Shown here piece after piece: positions 1 through 6,357 of a DNA stretch of 64,000 nucleotides. Within the stretch, counting starts at the first letter, position 1. Each line of letters starts with the position of its first letter. The stretch is from contig JAPPKS010000006.1 in NCBI GenBank assembly GCA_028819845.1, forward strand, positions 81,570-145,569. Reading direction: 5' to 3'. The notes beneath the pieces were generated by a model. The model saw only the letters and a program-made list of their open reading frames with translations, had not been told where the DNA came from and ran no database searches. The translations under genes and the position numbers were made by a program. The stretch is from Candidatus Poribacteria bacterium (GTDB taxonomy: Bacteria; Poribacteria; WGA-4E; PCPOR2b).

Positions 1-1
1 C

Positions 2-934
2 GCCGCCATTGCGTTAGTACCCCTGCTGAACGATGAATATGATAAAGTGCGTATAGCAGCTGCTTCAGCATTAGGTGGCATGAGGTCGCAACCTGTCCCA
101 GATATTGTTATCAATATTAAGAAACAGGCGCTTGAGAGGAGCATACAGACAGATGATGCGATGCTTGATAGAGCGGCAGAAACCGCGATTCCCGATTTGA
201 TGAAGATGATAGGGGATGAGAGTAATTCGATTCGCGCCGCCGCAGTGCGTGCATTAGGCACGTTGGGCGGAGCTGCCGCCGTCCCAGCGTTGACAGTGGC
301 GCTGAAAGACAGGGACGATAACGTCCGCACGATAGCTGCAATAACGCTGGGCGAGATTGGCTTTCCCGCCAATGCAGCTGTGCCCACACTGATAAACAAA
401 TTGAAGAAGGGCCTATACGAAACAGAAGGGATTCGAGTGTCGGTTGTGCAAGGATTGGGCGGAATTGGCACTCCTGCTGCTGTGTCCGGGTTGATAGAAG
501 CCTTAAACGATCCATCTGGCTTTGTTCGTAGAATGTCTATAACCGAATTAGCCAGAATTGGCGAGCCTGTTGACGACATCATTTTACTACTCATGAAAAC
601 GTTAGCCGATACGGATGCTGATGTCCGTGTTGAGGGTTCTCAAGCGTTAGGCAGAATTGGTGTTCCCGCCGTTCCTGCCTTGACTGAGGGATTGAGCCAC
701 GAAACACTAGAGGTTCGGATTTGGTCTGCCAACGCCTTGTCACAGATAGAGGGGGACATTCAAGTTGCCGAGCCCGTCTTAATACAGGCATTACGAGATA
801 AAGACAAGGATGTTCGTCGCTATGCGGCTTACGCATTGAAAAAGATTGGAACGCCTGAAGCGATTAAGGCTGCCATTCCTGTATTGGAGAAAGACGACGA
901 ACCTATCATGTCAACGCACGAAAAAAGCAACTGA
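2..934 (+). CDS. HEAT-repeat protein, 5' end outside the window
   Basis: The frame is open from the first bases of the window, so the gene starts upstream and about 310 residues are visible. They form a continuous array of HEAT/PBS-lyase-type repeats of roughly 30-38 residues, each with a core like AVxALGxIG followed by a short second helix (for example AAAVRALGTLG, ISVVQGLGGIG-like, GSQALGRIG). Such alpha-solenoids bind other proteins; no enzymatic motif is seen. The last residues (EKDDEPIM and a short polar tail) run out of the repeat, so the 3' end looks natural. The partner is unknown. A second HEAT-like secreted gene lies at 1989-3143, so this is a local family. Confidence 0.85.
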   Translation, partial: AAIALVPLLNDEYDKVRIAAASALGGMRSQPVPDIVINIKKQALERSIQTDDAMLDRAAETAIPDLMKMIGDESNSIRAAAVRALGTLGGAAAVPALTVALKDRDDNVRTIAAITLGEIGFPANAAVPTLINKLKKGLYETEGIRVSVVQGLGGIGTPAAVSGLIEALNDPSGFVRRMSITELARIGEPVDDIILLLMKTLADTDADVRVEGSQALGRIGVPAVPALTEGLSHETLEVRIWSANALSQIEGDIQVAEPVLIQALRDKDKDVRRYAAYALKKIGTPEAIKAAIPVLEKDDEPIMSTHEKSN

Positions 935-966
935 AGCATCGAAAGCCGTCGGGGTTTTGAAAAACA

Positions 967-1107
967 ATGATAAAGCACAAGCGACTTGTCCTTATCTGTC
1001 TATATTCGGTGAGCATAGTACCTCACGCTCACAATGTGAAAACCATCTGGATTCATCAACTATTCGACGAAAGGAGCGGGCGAATAAAACGCCCGAATAC
1101 GCAATGA
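967..1107 (+). pseudogene. Short remnant with a secretion signal like the gene at 1989
   Basis: ATG at 967 opens 46 residues beginning MIKHKRLVLICLYSVS and continuing to PHAHN. This matches the start of the protein at 1989 (MNKHKLGGIICLYLVS, then SHAHL), also at the DNA level around TTATCTGTCTATAT and GGTGAGCATAGTA. After the signal peptide only WIHQLFDE-like sequence remains before the stop. The TGA overlaps the next ATG as ATGA at 1104-1107. It is best read as the 5' stump of a duplicated HEAT-family gene cut by the following RHS-type gene. A genuine tiny secreted peptide is possible but less likely. Confidence 0.4.
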
Positions 1108-1960
1108 CTATGAACACAGTTAAACGATTTACCCTTCTGATAATACTGTTGACCATTATCGCTTCACCGGCTATAGAAGCCTATTACGACCCACACGTCG
1201 GACGCTTTACGCAGAGAGACCCCGCCGGAGACGGGGTGAACCACTATGCGTATGGCGCGAATAACCCGATGAAGTTTGTTGACCCGACAGGGATGTATAT
1301 CGTCCTGCCGGGCGGCACCGAAATAAGAAGCGTCCCTGATCAAATTGATGGTAGCTATGTAATGCCCGGCGGTTTGTCAAGCGACAGCCAGGCGGTTCGG
1401 GATTCATTATTCACAGGGGGGAAGGGAACAGGAATCGCTGGCAGTAACACCGCACGCGATATGCTGGCCACTATTATTAACAGCCCGATACGAGTGGAGA
1501 TAAAGTTTGATCAGTCGTTACCGAAGGCGACTCTAGGCACGGCAGAAAATGTGGGCGAACTTATTCTGGTAGACATCAATACGGATCTCAGGTCGTCGAA
1601 TCCAAAGCGGACAATGACTCTACTTCATGAACTGTCTCATGCCCATGACTATATGACAATGCCGTCAGACTACGGAAATGGTAATCCCTACCATGCTAGT
1701 ATGTTTCGGAGTTGAGGGCTTATGGTCTTGGAGCCAAGTACGCAAGAGAGATGGATAGAAAAAATGGAAATTATAATCCCGACGGCTTGTTTAGCAGATA
1801 TACCGGCTTTAATCCACACCGCCACCTTACAGACCCTGGCCCCGTACCACCTACGTCCGCGGGCTATACGGGCTATCGTTTAAGTGGCAGTGCCGGCTAT
1901 AATTCCATGGGCTATTACAGGCAACTTCACTCTTTAGCAATGGGGTCAATGACATATTAA
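1104..1960 (+). pseudogene. Secreted RHS-tip / HExxH metallopeptidase-like protein, frameshifted
   Basis: ATG at 1104 starts a hydrophobic signal-like helix (MTMNTVKRFTLLIILL) leading straight into the RHS repeat-associated core signature (YYDPHVGRFTQRDP, then NHYAYGANNP and DPTGM). RHS cores normally end very large toxin proteins, so only the tip is here. The variable region after the core holds HELSHAHDY near the end of the first frame, a HExxH zinc-peptidase site resembling M91-type RHS toxins. The frame stops at 1713-1715. In the frame used from about 1706, the sequence continues SELRAYGLGAKYARE, supplying the Glu expected downstream of HExxH, and runs to 1960. One single-base slip near 1703-1710 therefore separates the halves of one domain. 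The intact product would be about 280 residues; activity is unproven. Confidence 0.6.
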
Positions 1961-1988
1961 CTTGGCACTAATCTACAGAGGGCAAAAC

Positions 1989-3143
1989 ATGAACAAGCAT
2001 AAACTGGGAGGGATTATCTGTCTATATTTGGTGAGCATGGCAAGCATAGTATCTCACGCTCATCTTCAAGATAAGGAAATCGCATCGCTAATTCAGCAAT
2101 TTGACCATCCGGAGGCGCGTGTTCAATACAGCGCGGCGTGGAATGCGGCGCTCGATGCACAGCGATCACTCGTCGAAATTGGCGAACCCGCAGTGCCGGC
2201 TTTGATTATGGCATTAGACCACAAAAGCCCCGATGTGCGCCAGAATACTGCGGAGGTGCTAATCGATATGCTGGCTCAAAATAACGGTGCTATCAATGAC
2301 TTGTCAGAGTTAAAGCCTTTAGTCCCGAATTTTAATGATACTCCAATTACAACTTCGGCCCGCATCGAACACTTTACCCGCCTCAACGAAGTCATTACAC
2401 ATGCACTGATTAAACGCTTAAAAGATGATGATGCTCAGGTGCGTTCTAGGGTAGTGGATTATTTCTTGAGATCTTCCGAGATTTCCTCGAAAGCATTAGC
2501 CCCGGAAGTTGTTTCGGGCTTAACCCTGTCACTCTATTATGGATCGCCCTTCTTTAGTAGATCCGATGCCCTCAAAATTCGGCGCAAAATAACGGGTGCG
2601 GCACGGATAACCCATGCGTTGACGTTGCAAAACAATGATGTGTTGCACAGTAGCGAATGGCCGCTTCGTTTCGGTTCCGCCATCGCTTATGGATATGCGA
2701 TTGGTAGTCGTGCGGTGTTCATAGAGGACGTGCCCCATCCCTCTAAAACTATAAAAGCAATAACTTCTACGTTAATTGAAGGATTAACCCATCCAGATTG
2801 GCAGACACAAGAAGACGCGATTGATGTCTTGGATTGTCTCAGATATTACTATTATCATCTCTTTGATGATAGAGCGAAACAAGCGCTTGAAGCATTACCT
2901 CCTTTCGGTATCATATTCCAAACCATCAGAGATAAAGATGACGTTCCCCATCTTCTCGATTCATTGAATACCGACGGCATAACTTTCAAATTCAACCGTT
3001 CAATTCATAGGATGGGGACGATTACAATCAAACAAGTTAGTGTTCGTGGTAGACCGGTTGAGCCTGGTTTGGAATTGGGTTGGAATATTGAAAAGAGCAG
3101 CCATTCAGTGACCATAACCCCCCCGAAGGGAAAGAACTGGTGA
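1989..3143 (+). CDS. Secreted HEAT-like protein, probably frameshifted near its 3' end
   Basis: ATG 1989 follows AGAGGG and starts a Sec signal (MNKHKLGGIICLYLVSMASIVSHA). An in-frame start at 1962 would add non-signal residues, so 1989 is preferred. Residues about 25-110 carry HEAT-like helices (VEIGEPAVPALIMALDHKSP; DVRQNTAEVLIDML) and two more follow (KRLKDDDAQVRSRVVDY). The C-terminal 60 residues look beta-rich and end TITPPKGKNW. The end falls just after a run of seven C at 3118-3124. With one extra C the frame would continue PEGKELVNVSRYTIQL and further to a stop at 3269-3271, giving about 42 more plausible residues. The gene is therefore either a recent frameshift or carries a sequencing error. 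The function is unknown; periplasmic protein binding is the likely role. Confidence 0.7.
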   Translation: MNKHKLGGIICLYLVSMASIVSHAHLQDKEIASLIQQFDHPEARVQYSAAWNAALDAQRSLVEIGEPAVPALIMALDHKSPDVRQNTAEVLIDMLAQNNGAINDLSELKPLVPNFNDTPITTSARIEHFTRLNEVITHALIKRLKDDDAQVRSRVVDYFLRSSEISSKALAPEVVSGLTLSLYYGSPFFSRSDALKIRRKITGAARITHALTLQNNDVLHSSEWPLRFGSAIAYGYAIGSRAVFIEDVPHPSKTIKAITSTLIEGLTHPDWQTQEDAIDVLDCLRYYYYHLFDDRAKQALEALPPFGIIFQTIRDKDDVPHLLDSLNTDGITFKFNRSIHRMGTITIKQVSVRGRPVEPGLELGWNIEKSSHSVTITPPKGKNW

Positions 3144-3282
3144 ATGTTAGCCGCTATACGATTCAACTTAGGGGTTTTGAGGATGTTCTGGGGTATCATC
3201 AACTCGCTGCCGAAATCGAGTTTTCAGTAGAAGTGCCGCTCAACCTCCGACACCTACACCAAAGCCCCTAATCTCGATTCTA

Positions 3283-3332
3283 AGCGTTTTTTGCTGTCAG
3301 TAAGGATTACTCTCTAGGGAGCAAAAAACGCT
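3283..3332. repeat. 13-bp perfect inverted repeat downstream of the HEAT gene
   Basis: AGCGTTTTTTGCT at 3283-3295 pairs perfectly with AGCAAAAAACGCT at 3320-3332 across a 24-base loop. No T-run follows the second arm, so it is not a canonical intrinsic terminator, though the stem itself carries six T. A weakly similar stretch (ATTCTAAGCG, then a GAG-rich segment and GAGCAAA) occurs at 18475-18535. Confidence 0.55.
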
Positions 3333-3383
3333 CAGAACCCGCCATTCTGTAAAGCCTGTTGGCGTTTTTCTTACAGTCCGCTT

Positions 3384-3737
3384 TTAATCAATGCAATAAT
3401 ACACAGGACTTTGGGGTGCGCCATTCCAATCACATTCTAAGTATTCCATGAGAGCAGTCATCGACGCCGGTTCGTAGTGGTTACATTGCCTCGCCATTAC
3501 TAATTCGTGACGATTGGCGTCTTTGGCAGCCATGCGTTCCAAACGACAGTGATATGCCCAGCCTAGCAGCCGTCTCACCTCGATCGCACGCTTGCAATCG
3601 TCAAATATCTTGCGACTATGAAACGACACAAGCCAAAATAAATCATCGTGGGAGTAAAAACGGCGGAAGTGCAAACGACCATAGACCTGCCGCTTGCGAT
3701 TGGGATACTGTGTGGGCCCGCACGTCTTATCGAGCAT
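3384..3737 (-). CDS. Hypothetical protein
   Basis: A 117-residue frame rich in aromatic and basic residues (YGRLHFRRFYSHDDLFWLV, then RRLLGWAYHCRLERMAAKD and MTALMEYLECDWN). I do not recognise a family. The composition looks protein-like, without stop-rich shadows or repeats, and the residues suggest mostly helical structure. No signal peptide or membrane segment is present. It lies just downstream, on the same strand, of a recombined integrase remnant, so it may belong to the same decayed mobile region. The start at 3737 has no strong ribosome binding site. A non-coding frame cannot be excluded. Confidence 0.4.
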   Translation of the reverse strand: MLDKTCGPTQYPNRKRQVYGRLHFRRFYSHDDLFWLVSFHSRKIFDDCKRAIEVRRLLGWAYHCRLERMAAKDANRHELVMARQCNHYEPASMTALMEYLECDWNGAPQSPVYYCID

Positions 3738-3863
3738 TTAGCACCTTTCAGTCCGCTTTATCACGATTGACCGGTACGTGTCAATCTATACGCTTGCAGC
3801 TTCAATCGAATCCACGCCATTACAGGAGACCGCGGCGGCGATTCCGAGCGTTTTACCAAGCCT

Positions 3864-4061
3864 TTATTCCAAGATTTTCATGTTCCCATGTCTATCTTGT
3901 GTGAAAACTATCCCGCCGTGGTCATGGATACCGACCTTCGCCCGCGAATTGATGTCCTTGCCTTGCGCAACGACAAAACCGCCGTCGTCATTGACATCGA
4001 GCCTCGACATTGATAGGCCGTCATTGCCATAGGCATCAACCGTCCCGCCGTCTGCATATCA
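3864..4061 (-). pseudogene. 3' fragment of a glycine-rich DGG-repeat protein
   Basis: On the minus strand, in a different frame from the overlapping integrase remnant, about 60 codons read DGGTVDAYGNDG, SRLDVNDDGGFVVAQGKD, AKVGIHDHGGIVFTQDRHG and end MKILE-stop at 3864. This is the same style of short repeat (a beta-strand, then DxGG or DHGG) as the intact protein at 4568-4966. No start codon is available, and the fragment begins exactly where the integrase similarity stops, near GCAGACGGCGGGACG. It is therefore the tail of a paralogue joined by recombination to the integrase gene. Confidence 0.55.
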
Positions 4062-4543
4062 ACGACAGTGGCGCCGGCACGGGCTAACGATACCGCCGAA
4101 CCGACACGTAGCGAATGCCCACTGATAAATCCCTCAACGCCGGCTTCACTGGCCCAACGCTTAATGGCGTTCCTAGCCACCTCAGCCGATAGCCGCCCCT
4201 TGCCGATATGCTGATGGTATCGAACACGGCGAAACAAAGCCCCCGATTCGATTCCCGCTCTCTTACAGTAACGCTTAATCACCCGGCACGTCGATTCGCC
4301 GATGTAAAGCGTAGCACCCTCACCTTCTTGATCGGTCTTACTCTTCCTGACTTCCAAAACGCCGTCGTGGATGTCCTCTACATTGACCGCGACAGCTTCA
4401 GAGACCCGGAGCAGACAATCACTCATGAGATTGATTATGGCTGAATCACGCAGACCCGCTAACGTTCTACTGGCTTCGGCAAACGAACATACCCGTTCAA
4501 CTTCCTGCCATGTAAGCCCTTCAACTTGACCGCGACCGCCTTT
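3908..4543 (-). pseudogene. Tyrosine recombinase (phage-type integrase) remnant, cut at both ends
   Basis: The frame opens after an in-frame stop at 4544-4546 and reads GRGQVEGLTWQEVERV, then SDCLLRVSEAVAV carrying the box I Arg, and HSLRVGSAVSLARAG carrying the HxxR of box II. These are catalytic-core motifs of XerC/D-like integrases. The usual N-terminal SAM-like DNA-binding domain is missing. After DMQTAGR (about 4045) the expected segment with the catalytic Tyr is replaced by sequence that makes sense only in another frame as a DGG-repeat protein. The remnant cannot be an active recombinase. It marks a former mobile element or integron-like insertion at this locus. Confidence 0.7.
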
Positions 4544-4567
4544 TTACCCTGTTCCGCTTGTGCGATC

Positions 4568-4966
4568 TCATTCATCTTTGTCCCCCTTATGTGCTTTCCC
4601 CAGTACTCTTAAATCTCCGTCCTCATCCCTTAGAACAAGCATCCCGCCGTGTTCACCGGCGCCAAGTCCGGCCTGCAATACCCCGCGCTCGCCATAAACA
4701 CTGACCCGCCCACCCTGTTCACCAGCGTGAAGGAGCGCCCCCGACTTTCTGTCCTTCTTGCCATAGACTGTGACGACCCCGCCGTGATCGCCGGCACTGA
4801 GAAGCACCTGCGCGTCGCCCAACATATCCACGACCTCAAGTTCGGTACACCGTATCTTGGCAAACGTATCGCGTTGTGCCGTGCCGGACGAAACCAGCAC
4901 CGCCGTGATTAAACTACCTATTATGCCGCCGATGATACTGCTGATAACCTGCTTTTTCGTGTTCAA
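4568..4966 (-). CDS. Membrane-anchored glycine-rich repeat protein
   Basis: TTG at 4966 is the start, set by AAAGGAGG five bases upstream. The 132-residue product has one N-terminal membrane helix (MNTKKQVISSIIGGIIGSL, continuing hydrophobic to about residue 26). After it comes a short TAQRDTFAKIRCTELEVVD segment and then about four repeats of 18-20 residues ending in GG (AGDHGGVVTVYGKKD, AGEQGGRVSVYGERG, AGEHGGMLVLRDEDG). The pattern predicts stacked short beta-strands outside the membrane and a charged tail (KAHKGDKDE). The function is unknown. The same repeat style occurs in the fragment at 3864-4061, so this is a duplicated local family. Confidence 0.7.
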   Translation of the reverse strand: MNTKKQVISSIIGGIIGSLITAVLVSSGTAQRDTFAKIRCTELEVVDMLGDAQVLLSAGDHGGVVTVYGKKDRKSGALLHAGEQGGRVSVYGERGVLQAGLGAGEHGGMLVLRDEDGDLRVLGKAHKGDKDE

Positions 4967-5049
4967 AGCGACCTCCTTTTAGGTTGGGTTAGAGACGAAC
5001 ATCCTTCTTACTAATGATTACATCATGACTTTCCAACCATCCCGAACCG

Positions 5050-5331
5050 CTACAACTTCTTCCTCGTATTGAACTGCGCAATAAAATCTAGATGGTTCTG
5101 CAGTATCGTCGCTAGCATCGCGTCTTGTTTGTCTAATCGTCGATTGACATCATCTATCCTTCGATCCATCTCCGATGCCCGCTGATCCATGCGGTTCTCT
5201 AACATTCTCGCTTGTGTCAGTACCTCCTTTTTTACCCCTTTGCGCAAGTTCGAGAGCGCTTTCCACACGATACCTACTATCACGATTATCGTCCCCGCCG
5301 TATACACAACATCCATCAAATACACATTCAC
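5050..5331 (-). CDS. Small membrane-anchored coiled-coil protein
   Basis: GTG at 5331 follows GGGGG at six bases and opens 93 residues. Residues 5-23 form a single membrane helix (MDVVYTAGTIIVIVGIVWK). The remainder is highly charged with heptad-like spacing (RMLENRMDQRASEMDRRIDD, then VNRRLDKQDAMLATILQNH), predicting a coiled coil in the cytoplasm. It resembles small phage or envelope accessory proteins in form, but no family is recognised. It lies upstream of, and in the same direction as, the DGG-repeat gene at 4568-4966, with about 80 bases between, so they may be co-transcribed. Confidence 0.65.
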   Translation of the reverse strand: MNVYLMDVVYTAGTIIVIVGIVWKALSNLRKGVKKEVLTQARMLENRMDQRASEMDRRIDDVNRRLDKQDAMLATILQNHLDFIAQFNTRKKL

Positions 5332-5412
5332 TGTTTTCCCCCTTTCAATTGGTCATTCACTCATTGGAATTTGCTCATCCTAATCTTCTTGCGCCGCCGC
5401 CGATACCCGTGA

Positions 5413-5589
5413 TCATTCAAGGTCAATCTCTGTCTCCATACCGGTCAAAAGCAAGTTGACACGAGTTAATGCCTGTGTTAGAATGGCGCAGTATTTCAAC
5501 CCTTGCGCTATATGGTGTGGCATAGTACCCCAAATACGCTGTGTGTATCCGCCCTTATTGACGAAAATCACATTGATGGGAATAGACAT
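5413..5589 (-). CDS. Possible 58-residue protein
   Basis: On the minus strand, ATG 5589 opens a stop-free frame reading MSIPINVIFVNKGGYTQRIW, then MPHHIAQGLKYCAILTQALT and ending METEIDLE at 5413. The composition is protein-like (a short beta-rich start followed by an amphipathic helix), and the frame stays open upstream to a stop near 5647. There is no convincing ribosome binding site and no recognised family. It could be a small gene or the remnant of a larger one. Confidence 0.3.
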   Translation of the reverse strand: MSIPINVIFVNKGGYTQRIWGTMPHHIAQGLKYCAILTQALTRVNLLLTGMETEIDLE

Positions 5590-5685
5590 CAATTGGGTTT
5601 GTAAATAAATTGCCCACTCAAGGGAAGGTGTTTTAGCAAATATCTAGTGTATAAGCGTTAGGAGCGATTTGGGGGCAAATAAATT

Positions 5686-5784
5686 GGAGTGCGAAAGTTT
5701 AATTTCCGCCGGTCCATACACGTAAGCAATTCAGTCATGGACATGAGAATCTCATCATCAGCGAAAACAAAATTTCCGCACTCC
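5686..5784. repeat. Imperfect inverted repeat
   Basis: GGAGTGCGAAAGTTTAATTT at 5686 onward faces AAAATTTCCGCACTCC ending at 5784. The outer eight bases (GGAGTGCG / CGCACTCC) match perfectly and the inner parts match loosely. The arms enclose about 55 bases with no gene. It may be a small miniature element or a structured RNA; nothing decides between them. Confidence 0.35.
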
Positions 5785-5808
5785 GTTGGTAGGGTCTGAT
5801 TCTAAAGG

Positions 5809-6180
5809 TTAGTTCGTCGCTTCGGCGCTGAATCCTGCTTGTTTAACAGCGTCAGTAAGTTGTGCAACTGAGGCTTTACCTGTATCGCACTGAACTACCG
5901 CTTTACCTTCCGCTTGAGAAACATTGACACTAATCACGCCAGGTACTTGAGTAAGTGCAGACTGCACTTTGGCTACACAACCGCCTCACGTGAGTCCCGT
6001 AACCGCTAACGTGATTTCTTTAGCGGCAGCAGTCTCCATTGATGGCTCTTCAGCCGCGGCATCCGCAGCCTCACTAGTCTGCTGTGATGTTTCGGGTGCC
6101 TGTTCCATCTTCTCTGATGCGCAGCCCATGACGAAAATCATCGCCGCGCAACAGATCAGAGCCAACTGTAATAAACGCAT
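5809..6180 (-). CDS. Lipoprotein with heavy-metal-associated domain; in-frame UGA read as selenocysteine
   Basis: ATG 6180 follows GAGGAGGT. Residues 1-20 are a lipoprotein signal (MRLLQLALICCAAMIFVMGC, lipobox Cys20), followed by a low-complexity Glu/Ala/Thr linker to about residue 53. An HMA ferredoxin-like domain starts at EITLAVTGLT. The next codon is TGA (5986-5988), then GGCVAKVQSALTQVPGVISV, VNVSQAEGKAVVQCD and ASVAQLTDAVKQAGFSAEAT to TAA at 5809. HMA domains bind soft metals through GMTCxxC, and UGA sits exactly on the first Cys, giving GLT-Sec-GGC. Codons after the UGA are fully coding, with no frameshift for 58 residues. A 7-bp hairpin with loop GUC lies 23 bases after the UGA. Total length is 123 residues including Sec. 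A plain stop mutation is the alternative. The likely role is soft-metal or mercury binding at the envelope. Confidence 0.75.
5953..5969 (-). promoter_or_regulatory. SECIS-like hairpin in the coding region after the UGA
   Basis: On the mRNA strand, AAGUGCA pairs with UGCACUU around the loop GUC. Twenty-three bases separate the UGA from the loop, and the loop begins with G. Published bacterial SECIS descriptions allow a short apical loop with a G in its first two positions, 16-37 bases after the UGA, and this hairpin satisfies them. It is a small stem and might arise by chance, but the geometry fits. Confidence 0.55.
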
Positions 6181-6223
6181 TTTGAGTAACCTCCTCTTCC
6201 ATTAAAGATTTAAGTATGCGGTT

Positions 6224-6253
6224 ATTCTACGCCATTGACTCACAATTTGTCAA
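6224..6253 (-). promoter_or_regulatory. Sigma-70-type promoter for the selenoprotein gene
   Basis: On the minus strand, TTGACA (6253-6248) and TAGAAT (6229-6224) are separated by 18 bases. Transcription would start near 6217, leaving a leader of about 37 bases that holds the GAGGAGGT ribosome binding site. The intergenic space is shared with the divergent cytochrome gene. Confidence 0.55.
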
Positions 6254-6357
6254 ATATAATCGGAACGAAGCGTGAAATACGAATTCAATGCGATTGCAAC
6301 CCTAAGCGTTCAGGGTATAAACTTAAATACACATCGCGTCCAACCGCGCACGCCCTT

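Noticed and set aside
846..1103. A long upstream extension of the RHS-type frame
   Set aside because: The first 86 codons overlap the HEAT gene end and the duplicated signal fragment, and the real signal peptide begins at ATG 1104.
1713..1715. TGA in the RHS/peptidase gene as a second selenocysteine codon
   Set aside because: The sequence in the same frame after it has no family character, while another frame gives a sensible continuation (SELRAYGLG). A frameshift explains it better.
6235..6260. Forward promoter TTGACT and TATAAT ahead of the cytochrome gene
   Set aside because: The spacer is only 14 bases, too short for sigma-70. The same DNA holds a better-spaced promoter for the opposite strand.
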